Below, in pieces: positions 11,298 to 22,477 of a DNA stretch of 64,000 nucleotides (positions are counted from its first letter, which is position 1; every line of letters begins with the position of its first letter). The notes beneath the pieces were generated by a model, which was given only the letters and a program-made list of their open reading frames with translations, searched no databases and was not told the DNA's origin. The translations under genes and the position numbers were made by a program. Location: contig JAVYIG010000165.1 in assembly GCA_035222895.1 (NCBI GenBank), positions 15,001 to 79,000 on the forward strand, in the 5' to 3' direction. The stretch comes from Strongylocentrotus droebachiensis. Its lineage: Eukaryota > Echinodermata > Echinoidea > Camarodonta > Strongylocentrotidae.

Positions 11298-11853
11298 ATG
11301 ATCAACCTTTTTCTGATCGATTCCACAACGTTTCTTTCACAATGCAATCGCATGACCAGAAGTGGTCTATACCTTAAAAGCAGACATTTTTACAAGATAC
11401 TAAAAGATGAAAAATATGAAAGACCCGCAAGTACTTTTCGATTTCAAAATAAATTTGGTATGTCCCAACGGGATATATACAAAGCACGCCAACTAATAGT
11501 TCAAACTTCAATAGATAAAAAAACAAGAGAATTTCAGTGCAAAGTATTAAATAATATTTTGGCACTGCTAATAAGCTATTAAAATGAAATTGGTTTCGTC
11601 TCCTTTTTGCTCGTTCTGACGCTCTGAACATGAAACAGTCGAACACATTATGTGGACCTGTAAAGTCACACAAATTTTTGGGAATGATGTCAAATTGTTT
11701 CTTGATATCATTGATTTCTCTTTCCTCGATGACAAGACGTTGATAACAGGGGTGTTAGAAAAATGTACAAACAAAAATGCTTATAAATTACATTTTAGTT
11801 ATAGCTACGAAATATATATCATGAGCAGATGTAATAGCACATAATTATTATCC
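11298..11853 (+). mobile_element. Tx1/L1-like LINE, C-terminal cysteine region
   Basis: Reads SRHFYKILKDEKYERPAS, MSQRDIYKARQLIVQTSIDK, KTREFQCKVLNNILA, then ETVEHIMWTCKVTQIF. This is the TSID.KTREFQ...(C)..E..EH..W.C region that closes Tx1/L1 ORF2 proteins. One stop and a small frame change separate the halves. Together with the pieces from 4350 this gives one scattered element. Confidence 0.85.
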
Positions 11854-11926
11854 TAGTATATCTTTATTTAAAAATGTATTATCAAGATCATCATTAAAAA
11901 CTGTAAAAATAAGTGATATACACTAC

Positions 11927-12885
11927 ATGCACAAATCTCTGTTCATGTTTCGGCTTAAATCCGGCATTCTTCCCCCATCACTAGTCATTTTATTCCAACA
12001 TAATTTTCATTTTCATTCCAACCCAACCAGTCATTCCAATGACTGTCACCTATTTAACGCCAAAACAGCCTTAGCTCAAAACTCAATTAGACATTCTGGC
12101 CCTGATACCTGGAATTCACTACCCCCTGAAATAAAAACGATGAATACAATGCTATCCTTTAAAAGAGCGGTGAAAAAAAGTTTCTTATTGCTCATTATCT
12201 TTAAATCCACCAACAAATAAGTTCTCCTCGTTTACCCGTCGTTACAAAACTCGATAATTTTCAGTACTCTTTACTTTTTTTTGCTTCCATTCATTGAAAC
12301 GTTGATTATAACCTTCCATGACCTGGTATGAATAGACGTATGAATAAAGAGTTGCCTACTTGGGATACTGAATAAACACTGTCTTGTATACAAACATTTC
12401 AAGGCTCCGACTCGCAGGCCCAGGTTTAAAACCAGCTGGCTGATCTCACATTCACATTCATATTGTCCGAACCTCGCGAGTCTTCTCATTCTAATTCCAA
12501 GTTGGCCACTCAATATTCAAATTTGCATCTTATTTGTTATCTTTATATAACAAATTGAAATCCAACTACCACGTACATCTGTGAATCTTGATGTGCATCC
12601 CCTCTTTCTTTTTTTCTTTTTTTTCTGTCTTTTTCCCCTTTTACCAATATTTTTTCCCTCCATATTTGTATTATTATGTATCCTTTGAGGGTAGTCATAC
12701 TATCAAGCTTTGCTTACTTTGTCAACCCTCCTGTTTGAATGTTTGCGATTAGTTACAGCCAGCCTTAATTTATTCTAAATATATTCTTTTGTCATGTGTA
12801 AATTTGCAATGTTTGTTTGTTATATATTTGTAAAAATGCAAAAGAAAAAGAAAATCAAACATAAATAAATAAATCAAATCAAGAG
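11927..12885 (+). mobile_element. CR1-like LINE 3' end with AAATC/AAATA tail
   Basis: The frame 11927-12220 reads FRLKSGILPPSL, NPTSHSNDCHLFNAKTALAQ and NSIRHSGPDTWNSLPPEI, the conserved C-terminus of CR1/Rex-type ORF2 (SIRH.GP..WNSLP). A ~660-bp 3' UTR follows and ends in AAATAAATAAATCAAATC. The 5' part is absent, so this is a truncated copy. It may or may not be the same family as the fragment at 10206. Confidence 0.82.
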
Positions 12886-14719
12886 TTATACATAGAAAAA
12901 AGACATAGAAAAATAATTTTGCATGTCCAGAAGTGGGGTCCACTCGCAAATACAATAATTAAGAAATACAACCCTTAACATAAATGAAACAGTCATTAAC
13001 GAATTCAAACGACGTTGTTCGTGTGTTTGTTTTTTCATTCATGAAATGTTCCTTTTCTTTCCTACTGCACTACTTCGTATTTTGAGCATGGTGCGGTGCG
13101 GTGGACCCTGAAGCCTACCTACCGGGCTGCGCTTTCTTCTTAACGTGGCGTACTTATGCGAAGTCCTTTATCTAGTATTTATTCAAATTTATGGATGATT
13201 CCGTCCCAGGTGTGTGTGGTGATGAAGTATTCCATTCACCCACTTTTATCTTTTGTACTACGTTGATTGTCAGAACGCAAATCGCATAAATAATTTTGTT
13301 GCTCTTCTGGGGTGAAGGTTCGCATAAATGAAATAGAATTGTAAACTGCTATCTTTTATGTATCTTTAAATAAATGAGTTACAAAATAATGTTCCCCTGT
13401 TCTAGTTTTTATCTTCTCAGCTATGACTTTCGCTCATTGACAAGTGTATTTTTTTTAATTTAATTAAAATGTCTCTCCGACTAGAGCATGGTGCAAGAAA
13501 CATGTACAAGTTCGCCTGGTACGTTACATTCTCAATTAAATGACTGCGCCAATGTCACGCTATAAAAGGCATCTTTCAGCGTACCTACACTTATTTTGGG
13601 GATGAGTTTCCTTTATTGAGATCTACGAGTCTACGTCTTTTCTAGCGTGTATTTTCTTGTAACTTAATGATTCTAGGATGTTTACTCACCAATATCTTAT
13701 CTCAAATATCACCATGTAAAACTCGGTAATCCAGTTGTTTCCTAAAAGAAATGCCGTATGCATGATCATATCCAAAACGAATTAAGGATTCCCTTAACGT
13801 AAATACGTTACGTCTATCTATAAGCAGATGCAAATTCGCGATCCCATTGATTGCACGAGGCATGCCTCACATAACAGGAAACTGAATTGTAATCACATTT
13901 GGTGCATACACCTTTGTTAAGTGCCTGGTGCCTAATTATTCCATCCACCTGGAAATAGCATAAATTAATTGTTGCTAGGTAGGACAATAAGTATGGCTTG
14001 TCCTATATACCTATCAACACGGAATGTATGCAACCTGTCTTCGCCCACAAACTCGCTCAGGCGACCCGGATCGAAAGTGACTCACGTTTTTCGGATGGTG
14101 ACGTCAAAGGTCGGTCCCAGACGTAAATAACTCATATCAGACTGAAACACATCTGTAAAATCCCAAATACATACATAAATACAATCTTCAATTGGACACG
14201 TAATGCCAAGTTTGAAAGTGATCGCACAGAAAGGTTTTTATCATGAATTTGTTAAGATAATAAATTTGCCATTGAATTTTAACAGACGGGCGTGTAATTG
14301 CCTTTTTTACTCTCACATTAAACAGGGCGAGGATCCTGTCGTCAAATTCAATACTAAACGTCATGGTCCTTCTCGAGTATACTCTCAGCTACAATATATT
14401 ATTCGTATCTCCAACTCATACTCTATCCGAATATGAAAAGAAATTGGGGTTGATGGACTCTTTCAAGAGCTATAATTTGTCCTTAGATGATACAAATATA
14501 CTGATGAGTTGATTCCAGCTGGTTGATGATTAATTTCACTTTGATTGACGCAGCTGGTAAATGAAAATAACATGAGGTACGCGGTGAAGACAAAAAACGA
14601 AATTTGGTTTACATTTAATATCGAACAGCTGCGGATCCAAGCCGTTAAATATGAGAAAATTAATCAAGATAACTATTGGAAAGCCTAAATAAGCCTTTGT
14701 AGTTTACAGTTACCTTATT
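12886..14719. other. Unique AT-rich sequence, no gene seen
   Basis: No splice-supported coding sequence, no clear repeat. A 77-residue + frame at 14203-14436 shows no known motif. A 10-bp GCGGTGCGGT-type run near 13090 is not meaningful by itself. Confidence 0.5.
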
Positions 14720-14724
14720 AAAAA

Positions 14725-15215
14725 AAGTGTTCCCCCCCCCAAAAAAAAAAAACCACTGAACGAAATATCTGACGACGTAATTTTCCAATTTCCGGGGCCA
14801 AATCAAAAATCTGACCGTGATTAAATGCCTTAGAACCTCTGAGCTTCCGGGGGCTCTGGCCCCTGGATTTCACCTAGGGCCTAAAGTCAGGCACCTTGAT
14901 GCTCATCTGACGGTAATTTAATGCCCAAAACCCCTAAGCTCCTGGGGGCTCTACCCCCTGGACCCCACCAATGGGCCTTAAGGAGAACCGTATATATCTA
15001 GAACCCCTGAGCTTCTGGGGCTACCCCCTGGAACCCACCAGGGGCCCTAAGACGGGCCCCTGCATGCTCATCTGACCACAATTAAATGACTAAAACCCCT
15101 TGACTTCCGGTGGCTCTACCCCCTGGACCTCACCTAGGACCCTAAGGCGGACGGCTGGATGCTAATCTGACGGTAATTTAATGCTTAAAACCCCTGAGCT
15201 TCTGAGACCATGGGG
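14725..15215 (-). repeat. Dispersed array D copy, reversed
   Basis: Begins with a C run and A run (about 14732-14752). It contains three to four diverged array D units in reverse orientation: CTGAGCTTCCGGGGGCTCTG, CCCCTGGA, GATGCTCATCTGACGGTAAT and TTAATGCC. Units also carry an insertion CCTAAGGCGGGC-type block seen in the 17646 and 19170 copies. Confidence 0.85.
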
Positions 15216-15959
15216 GACCAAATGGTAAAATTTACGTTACCATCTTTTTTTACAACCCGTTTTTTACCCCTCGATACGCCCTTGAGCTCTTGCATAACTT
15301 TCAGAATACCACCACTGAATTCTACATAATGGAAATTTGATAGAAAAGATACTTGTAATCCTAACAAGTCAAACGCCAATTTATTAAATCAATCGACTAC
15401 TCACACGTGCTCTCTTTCCTATTCTTAGCACTTTCTTTATATTGTCAATTCTACTTAAAACCCAAAGTCGATCTAAGACCATGTTAAGTGAAATCGAATC
15501 CTTAAGTGAATACAGGAAATTTGTAAAGCAAAATTAGACTACTTCACAGACATAAATAGGCAATAAGTTTTATCTCTTAACCCCAGGTGTCGGGTATGAC
15601 TTACTTCTAACAATTTTATTTGGCTTGAAGATAACAATAAACTGTAGGTATTCCATCAAAGTTTGACATCGACTTCATAATAGAGACTTATGGTAACTAA
15701 GAAATTCGATTTCACCGCTATACTCCGACTTGATTACAAACATAAAACACAGAATATGTGAGATTTGGTGAAATATTCATGGATTTCGAGGCTTTTCTCT
15801 CCATCCTATTGATGTGATCCTGTTTTTTTTTTTACACATGTTTCACAATTTAATCAAACCATGAACTTACTTTTTCTTAAAGCATATTCTGCCCCTCTGC
15901 AAAGTTCTGGGATTTCAGGGAGAGCAGATCATTCACCGAAAGTGTTGACACATTCAATA
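15216..15959. other. Unique sequence, no gene seen
   Basis: No supported coding, RNA or repeat feature. A short imperfect palindrome follows the array D copy (TGGTAAAATTTACG near 15222). Confidence 0.4.
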
Positions 15960-15965
15960 TATGCC

Positions 15966-16130
15966 CCGTCCAGTTCTCTTTCTCTTTTTCTTCTTCAATC
16001 TCTCTATCTTCCTCTTTTTCTTTCTATTTGTCTTTCTCCTTTTCTCTCTCTCACTCTCTTTCTTTCTCTTTCCTTTTCTCTCTCTCTCTCTCTATTTTCT
16101 TTCTCTTTCTCTCTCTCTCTCTCTCTCTAG
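15966..16130. repeat. (CTTTCT)/(CT)n pyrimidine tract
   Basis: About 165 bp of nearly pure pyrimidine on the + strand, mixing CTTTTT, CTCTTT and pure CT runs. It explains the phenylalanine/leucine/serine-rich frames here. Confidence 0.95.
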
Positions 16131-16906
16131 TCTGCTACACTAACGGAAAAGTGTTTAATGGGAAACCATTGTAAATCATACTAAGTGCCGGTTGATAACG
16201 CGTTCTAAAAGTTTACATTGTTGTCCCTCAAAATCTAACGACAAAGAATAGTAGAAATTTCAAATCTACCCTTTTCATTATAATCTAAAACTCAAAGTTA
16301 GCAGCGGTTGGTTGAACATGAAGAGACTAATCTATAATGATTATGTTAATGTGGGCAGTTTTATAACATTTTTTATTGCATCGTGCGATTTATAATTTAG
16401 TTCCTTCTTTTTTTTCCTTCCCTCTACCTATCTCATACACGCCTTCGGACTCCTTCTACTCTCTTCTGATGCACTTTTAGCTCATCCTCTTTCAATATGA
16501 TCAGTTAACAATTTATCTTGTTATGATTATAATGCTTTTAACCTCCTGTAATCATTTTAATTTAACTCCTTCCGTATTTTATACCGGTAAAAAACGTATT
16601 TATTAGTTATTTCAAATTTCAAAATAAAAATTCTGTTATTTGGGGAGATTAGGAGATTTGTGCCTGTTCGCATTTTGGTGGGTTTTGTTTTTTGCTGTAG
16701 CAATAAACAGAAATATCGAAATACTATTTATTCAATTCACCCTCGTATCTCGATATACCTTTTAAGAAACGAGAATGTAATAATCTATAACCGTTACAAC
16801 TGACGACCATACCAATAACGATTATTTCAGCGGCCTTTACCTTATACTTTTATTGTCATTAGAATGTATGCCTACTGTAAAAGGGCATACAATGAGCCTT
16901 TTTCTT
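16131..16906. other. Unique AT-rich sequence, no gene seen
   Basis: No supported feature in either strand. Confidence 0.4.
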
Positions 16907-16951
16907 GGGGGGGTGGGGGTGGGGGCAAAACGCATTTTCGCCCCCGCCCCC
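16907..16951. repeat. G/C inverted repeat
   Basis: GGGGGTGGGGGTGGGGGC is followed, after a 15-nt spacer, by a GCCCCCGCCCCC arm. It can fold as a hairpin and the G arm has three G5+ runs. Such ends often mark small DNA transposons in this window (compare 17190, 18665, 19586). Confidence 0.6.
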
Positions 16952-17189
16952 GAAAAAAAAATCAGCAGTAGAGGAGTAAAAATTGTTTGTATTTTTAACC
17001 AAAAAAAAAAATAAAAAAAATAAAACCTGAATTGAATCACTTAAAAATTATATTCCATTCAAAGTAAAGTAGAGGAAACAGGTATTAATTTCCTTATTAA
17101 ATAGCGATACGTGCATATCTTGGAAATATGAGGATGGGAAAGCGTGTTTTTAATTTTTTCTCATAGGGGTGAGAAGACATGAGCCCCTG

Positions 17190-17645
17190 AACACTGGCGT
17201 ACTGAATGGGGGGGGGGGGTAGTTACCTCCCAAATAAAATTCAAACGTGGTTTATTTCTAATTCATTACCAGTGATCTACAAATTTTGCTGAAATGACAT
17301 GATTTTCCGGGATTTTTGTTCAATTTCTTGGTTAAAATATTCTTTTTTATGCGTTTGTTGGAAAATTACAAATTCCTATACTTATAGTTAAATAAGATCT
17401 GGCTATTTGTGTCAGTCGATCAGTAGACTTCAACAATGATCACGGTCTGTAAACAGATAAGATAAAATAAGATACCCTTAATTAAGATCAAACTATAACA
17501 TAATCCTCTAATAGTCAGGTAAAAAAAATATGCTTATTTAGAAGCCTTCATGTCGGGACTTGCAGAACAGTGGGGCTCGGGAGCTCGAGCGCCCTCACTT
17601 TATTGAAAAGGTATGTTAAAGAGAAAAAGAAAGAAAGAGAAAAAG
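17190..17645 (+). mobile_element. Diverged copy of a repeat-element end region
   Basis: Starts CTGGCGTACTGAATGGGGGG. From about 17290 it aligns with 18920-19165: GAAATGACAT(A/G)AT, GTTTGTTGGA(A/G)AAT, a GTCGGGACTTGCAGAA-like region, and TATTAAAGAGAAA preceding array D units. The shared order (end sequence, A-rich GAAA tract, array D units) suggests the same non-autonomous family as 18665-20852. Confidence 0.6.
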
Positions 17646-17985
17646 AATAAGTGACCTGCCAGTGTCACAAATGAGGTATCAAAGTATGCTCATCTGACCG
17701 TAATTAAATGCCTAAAACCCCTCAGATTATGGGGGCTCTACCTCCTAGACCCCACCAAGGGCTTTAAGGAGAACCGTATATATCTAGAACCCCTGAGCTT
17801 CTGAGGGCTACTCCCTGGAACCCATCAGGGGCCTGAGGACAGGCCCCTGAATGCTCATTTGACCACAATTAAATGCCTAAAACCCCTGAGCTTTACGGGG
17901 CTAAGCCCCTTGGACCCCCGCCAATCATTGACCTGCCAGTGTCAAAAATAAGGTATCAAAATATACTCATCTGACCGTGATGGGT
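17646..17985 (-). repeat. Dispersed array D copy, reversed
   Basis: Three diverged units with GACCTGCCAGTGTCACAAAT, AAAACCCCT(C/G)AG, GGGGCTA.CCC and GCTCATCTGACC, the reverse complement of the 5096-7535 unit. Confidence 0.85.
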
Positions 17986-18657
17986 CGCATAAATTATTGG
18001 GGCACGCTTTTTTTCTTTATTTGTTCAGAAATGTATGTTTTCAATAAATGTTTTCGACAAATATTCTGGGCCATGTGTCGCCCCCCCCCCCCCCCCCCAC
18101 AGCTACATAATAATAGCCATCGGGGTGTCCCCCATCCAATATTTCCCTTTCTTATTATCATATGGCTCCGTTTAGTCTCATTTCACAAAGCCCCCTATCG
18201 TCAGAGCATGATCAGAGTCAGCAGCCTAACATGTTAGCCTTTGGACGTTTTTTTTTTTAATCGTTAACAATTCATTTTTTTTGTTTAAACGAAAAGCACA
18301 TCCACCCCGACGTACGTTATCACTAGCTCTTTCATTGGAGCCCTCATGTCTCATTGACTTTTGAAAGTTCACCCACCGTAATTTTTCAAAATAGGTTGCA
18401 AGCTCGTCATTGCCTATAATACACATGTGAAACAAGTCTAACTTTGGACTCAGTTTACCAAGCGATTTGAAGATTATAGGTCGAGCACACGAAACATAAA
18501 AAGCATGAATTATCATAGATCACTTCTGCCTATTTCATTATGTCCATTTCATCCAACCCCCCACCGTAATTTTTCCATTTAGTAAAAGCAAACATTTTGC
18601 CGAGTTTAGCAAAAACATGAATATTCATGAACGGTCAGACAATACAGCCTTTATAGT
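17986..18657. other. Mostly unique sequence with a poly-C tract
   Basis: A C run at about 18080-18099 and otherwise no recognised feature. The minus frame at 18226-18516 has no motif I know. Confidence 0.4.
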
Positions 18658-19169
18658 ACGTAACCAGGCGCGGATCCAGGGGGGGGGCCGAGCGGGCCTT
18701 GGCCCCCCCCCCCCCCCCGCAAAAAAAAAAAAAAAAAAAAAGAGAGAAAAAGGAAAAGAAGGGAAAGGGAAAGAGGAGAGAAGGGAAAGAAAGAAGAGGA
18801 AGAAAAAAAGAAAAGGGGGAAGAAGGAGATCGGGGGGCCGAAAGGGCCTTGCCTCCCAGGCTGTTGACCCCCCCCCCCCCCCCAATAAAAAAAATAAGAG
18901 AGAAGGAAGGAAAGGGAAAGAAATGACATAATTTCCGAGATTTTTCCTCACTTTTTAGTAAATACGTTTGTATGTGTTTGTTGGAGAATGACAAATTACT
19001 AAATTTACAGCCAGGCAAGAAATATGATTCTTGAGATTCCTACATGATGTCAGGCCCGAGGTGGGGCGGGGATTGGGAGCCTCGAGCTCCCTCCCCCCCC
19101 CCCCCCCCCACACTTTTTTGAAAAAGTATATTAAAGAGAAATAAAATAGAATGAGAGCAAGAAAGAAAG

Positions 19170-19585
19170 AATAGTTAACTGCCAGTGTTAAAAATTAATG
19201 AGGCATCTAAATATGCTCATCCGACCGTGATTAAATGCCTAAAACCCCTAAGCTCCCGGGGGTTCTGCCCCTGGATTCCACCTAGGACCCTACGGCGGGC
19301 CCTTAGATGCTCATCTGACGGCAATTTAATGCCTAAAACCCCTGATTTTTTGGGGCTCCGCCCCCTGGAACCCACGCCAAATAGTGACCTGCCAGTGTCA
19401 TAAAATAATAAGGTATAACAAAAATGCTCATCTGACCTTAATTAAACGCCTAAAACCCCTGAGCTTCCGGGGCCGGCTCTGCCGCCTCGACCCCACCAGG
19501 GGCCCTAAGGCGGGCCCCTGAATGCTTATCTGACCGCAATTTATTGCCTTAAACCCCTGAACTTGCGGGGTCTGACCGCGGGCGC
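19170..19585 (-). repeat. Array D units inside the hAT-like element
   Basis: Three to four diverged reversed units: AACTGCCAGTGTTAAAAATT, TTAAATGCCTAAAACCCC, GGGGCTCCGCCCCCTGGA, GCTCATCTGACGGCAATTTA. One unit retains the GGCTCCGCCCCC palindrome core of the main array. Confidence 0.85.
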
Positions 19586-19622
19586 GTAGCCAGGGGGGGG
19601 GGCGGTCCCCCCAAATCGGAAG
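19586..19622 (+). mobile_element. Possible nested DNA-element end
   Basis: GGCGCGTAGCCAGGGGGGGG resembles another hAT-style terminus placed between array D and array E. I see no matching inverted end, so it may be a remnant. Confidence 0.35.
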
Positions 19623-19724
19623 AGGACGTAGGAAGAAAAAGGAGCAGACAAAGAACACCATTGAAAAAAGGATTAAGAGTATAAAGAACGGTACTACGCA
19701 TCGTCTTCTTTCTCTAATAATTTA

Positions 19725-20715
19725 ATGAAACGTCAAAGCTTCGCTCAGGAGGGGAGGGGGGGGGGCGGAACTGAATTCAGACAAGGATTAAGAATCGAGA
19801 ACGGTACAGCGAATCGTCTTCTTTCTCTCATAATCTTGGGGAACCTGAATTCAGACGAGGATTCAGAGGCGAGAACGGTAATACGAATCTTTAATGATTT
19901 AATGAAACGTACAAGCTTCCGCGCTTTGCGCGGGATGGAGGGGAAACTAAATTCCGACGAGGATTATTTTCGAGAACGGTACAACAAATCGTCTTCTTTC
20001 TCTAATGATTTAATGAAAATTAAAAACTTCCGCGCTTCGCGCGGCAGGGGGGAACCTGAATTCAGACGAGGATCAAGAGTCGAGAACTGTATAGCCAATC
20101 GTCTTCTTTCTCTCATAACATTGTGAAACTTAAAATTTTCTTGTGAAACGACAAAGCTTCCGCGCGAAGCGCGGGAGGGGGGAGGGGGGGGGAAACCTGA
20201 ATTCAGACGAGGATTCAGAGGCGAGAACGGTAATACGAATCTTTAATGATTTAATGTTACCTTCCGCGCTTCGCGCGGGATGTAGGGGGAACTAAATTCC
20301 GATGAGGATTATTTTCGAGAACGGTATAACGAATCGTCTTCTTTCTCTAATGATTTAATGAATCGTAAAAGCTTCCACGCTTCGCGCGGAAGGGGGAAAA
20401 CTGATTTCAGACGAGGATTAGTGTCGAAAACGGTACAACGAATCGTCTTCTTTCTCTAATGATTAAAGGAAACTTAAAAAGCTTCCGCGCGAAGCGCGGG
20501 AGGGGGGAACCTGAATTCAGACGAGGATCAAGAGTCGAGAACTCTCCAAAGAATCGTAATAATTTAATAAATCATAAAATTTTTCGCGCTTCGCGCGGGA
20601 GGGGAAAAACTAAATTCAGGTGAGAATTATTTTTCAGAAGGGTACAACGAATCGTCTTCTTTCTCTAATAATTTAATAAAACGTCAAAACTTCCGCGTTC
20701 GCGGAGGAGGGAGGG
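19725..20715 (+). repeat. Array E, ~110-125 bp units with a GC palindrome
   Basis: About nine units sharing GAATTCAGACGAGGAT, GAGAACGGTACAACGAATCG, TCTTCTTTCTCTAATGATTT and a GC hairpin of the form CCGCGCTTCGCGCGG. In two units (20160-20174 and 20485-20499) the hairpin core is exactly reverse-complemented, CCGCGCGAAGCGCGG, while the flanks keep their orientation. Unit length varies with indels. No gene. Confidence 0.88.
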
Positions 20716-20737
20716 GGAAATCGCCCCTCCCTGCACC

Positions 20738-20771
<34 letters not shown>
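20738..20771. repeat. Poly-C tract
   Basis: About 30 consecutive C bases ahead of GCATTACGTCAC; length in the assembly is unreliable for such runs. Confidence 0.9.
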
Positions 20772-20772
<1 letters not shown>

Positions 20773-20989
20773 CATTACGTCACTGTTGGTCACCATTACG
20801 TACCAATATTTGGCTCGCATAATTTCAAATTTGGATCCTGGATCCGCGCCTGACGTAACGTATAGTGAATGGGAATGGGCGATGATCCGTTCAGGAGGTA
20901 GAGGTCAGTGGTTTGTGCTGGCAATGTTCACGCGAGCGAAAATGAGACAATCGGAGCAATATGCATGTTGTTTGCATATTTAATTGTTA

Positions 20990-21330
20990 TATAGCAACCC
21001 TAATTTCGTATTATGAATAGCGATCCTCATTCTGTATTGAATAGCGACCCTCTTCTCATTTTGAATAGCGACCGTCTTCTCGTCTTCTCGCCCCTTCTTC
21101 GAGTCTATGAATATATAGCGACCCCGATTTTGTATTGTAAATAGCGGTCCTTATGAGAAACGACCCTCAATGTGAAATATGAATAGCAACCCTCTTCTCA
21201 CATTATGAATTGCGATCCTTACGAATAACGGTCCTTATGCCTTTATGAATAGTTTCCGTTTTATGAATAGCGGTCCTTCAGGTATCGGAAGTTTCACGTT
21301 ATGAATGGTGGTCCTTGTGAAGGTTTGTTT
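20990..21330 (+). repeat. Degenerate tandem repeat, TATGAATAGCGGTCC type
   Basis: About ten irregular units of 20-45 bp built on ATGAATAGCGACCCT or AATAGCGGTCCTTATG. Spacing is irregular and units are mutated, so this is an old array. Confidence 0.75.
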
Positions 21331-21676
21331 TTTAGTTTGTTTTTAGAATCTTCTTCTTCTTTTTCTTCTTCTTGCTTGCGCTCCCTCCACTTTTGTCGGA
21401 GATCAGCAACAGGATGTTGCAAGTAGATGTGTCTATAGGCAGGCCAATTCATAATTATTGAGAGGAAAGAGATGAGATACGGTTTACATGAATGTTGTAG
21501 ATAAAAATTAGTGTTGCAGTATTTAGAATTTTAGATCATCACATATTTCTTTCTGCGATACCATTAGTCAGAAGCGAGAAAATGTTTCTATTGGTCGACC
21601 GTTTCTGTTCTATAGGATAGGATGTCGCATTGAAGAAAATGGTCACCAAGGATAGATAGCTAGTGTGTGTATCAAG

Positions 21677-21739
21677 ATGACGACTCTAACTTCGAAGTTG
21701 TCTTGTAGCATGGTTGTTCCTCTACCTGTTTGCAGTTTC
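21677..21739 (+). CDS. Candidate first coding exon of a host gene
   Basis: ATG at 21677 (A at -3) opens MTTLTSKLSCSMVVPLPVCS, 21 codons, ending at a strong donor GTAAGTA (21740). It ends in phase 0 and the next candidate exon (23054) starts in phase 0, so they join cleanly. Composition is protein-like but short; no family recognised. The intron would contain a small hAT-like MITE (22478-22817). Transcript data are the only real test. Confidence 0.3.
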
Positions 21740-21931
21740 GTAAGTACATTTTTATTTTATAACCATTACAAAAAGCTGCTGCATTACTGTGAACCTGTTC
21801 GAACAGCTGCTTGGTTGAGCATTGCACTTTCGGTCCCACATGTTAATATTTGTGTGGGCATCATTGTCATGTTGTGCTTGGGAATGGGATGGAAGTGGGC
21901 GTGTTTACATCTCATGATCTTGTTAACACGT

Positions 21932-22236
21932 AGAACTTTAGCTTACATTTAGCGCATGCGCATAATGTCATATGATCTCACCGAATTGCAGCTTCATTTT
22001 ACTAAATTGGCGCTGACAAGGGCCCTTCTTATTGGCTATCAGTATCTCGGGCTCCAATTCACATAATCAATGTTATAAGATAGCCTACACGAAGAACTTT
22101 AGCTTACAATTAGAGCATGTGCTGATCGCTCATCCGATCTCAGCCTCATTTTCATAAGTTGGCGCCTAGCCTAGCCGACAAGGGCCCTTCAGATTGGCTA
22201 TCGCTGTTCTCTATTCACTCAATGCTATAAGATATT
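21932..22236 (+). repeat. Two diverged ~150-bp tandem copies
   Basis: GAACTTTAGCTTACA, TTAG(C/A)GCATG, GATCTCA, TTGGCGC, GACAAGGGCCCTTC, ATTGGCTATC and ATGCTATAAGATA-like words occur in the same order from about 21932 and again from about 22093. Divergence is high, so the duplication is old. Confidence 0.75.
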
Positions 22237-22477
22237 TGTGCGAGGAGCAAGCTTGCGATATTCTGTTTTTTCGATACCAAAATTATATTTCAGTCAAACC
22301 CTGTATTTGTTATGATTTTTTTCACTTACCGTAGTTAATGGTGTATTAACCACACTTTTTTGACCGCTGGTATAAAAATTAAAATTAAAAAATTAAAAAT
22401 TAAAACAAATTACAATTTAAACATAAAACATGGCCGCCAAATACTTGAGTATCCACCTGTAAGCCTGGGCATGTACT

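Larger units (their letters stand above)
18665..20852. mobile_element. hAT-like non-autonomous element with internal tandem arrays
   Basis: The left end CAGGCGCGGATCCAGG (18665) and the right end, whose reverse complement is the same 16 bases (20837-20852), form terminal inverted repeats. They are flanked by identical ACGTAAC (18658-18664 and 20853-20859). CAGG(C/G)GCGGATCCAGG is a known hAT-type terminus; hAT duplications are normally 8 bp, here 7 match. No transposase frame is present. Inside are poly-C/poly-A runs, a purine-rich tract, array D units (19170-19585), a nested G-rich end (19586) and array E (19725-20715). The element is 2188 bp. Confidence 0.8.

Noticed and set aside
15861-16143. 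Hydrophobic frame resembling membrane segments
   Set aside because: Caused by the CT-rich microsatellite.
18617-19018. Lys/Arg- or Phe/Leu-rich frames of about 100 residues
   Set aside because: Products of poly-C, poly-A and purine tracts inside the hAT-like element.
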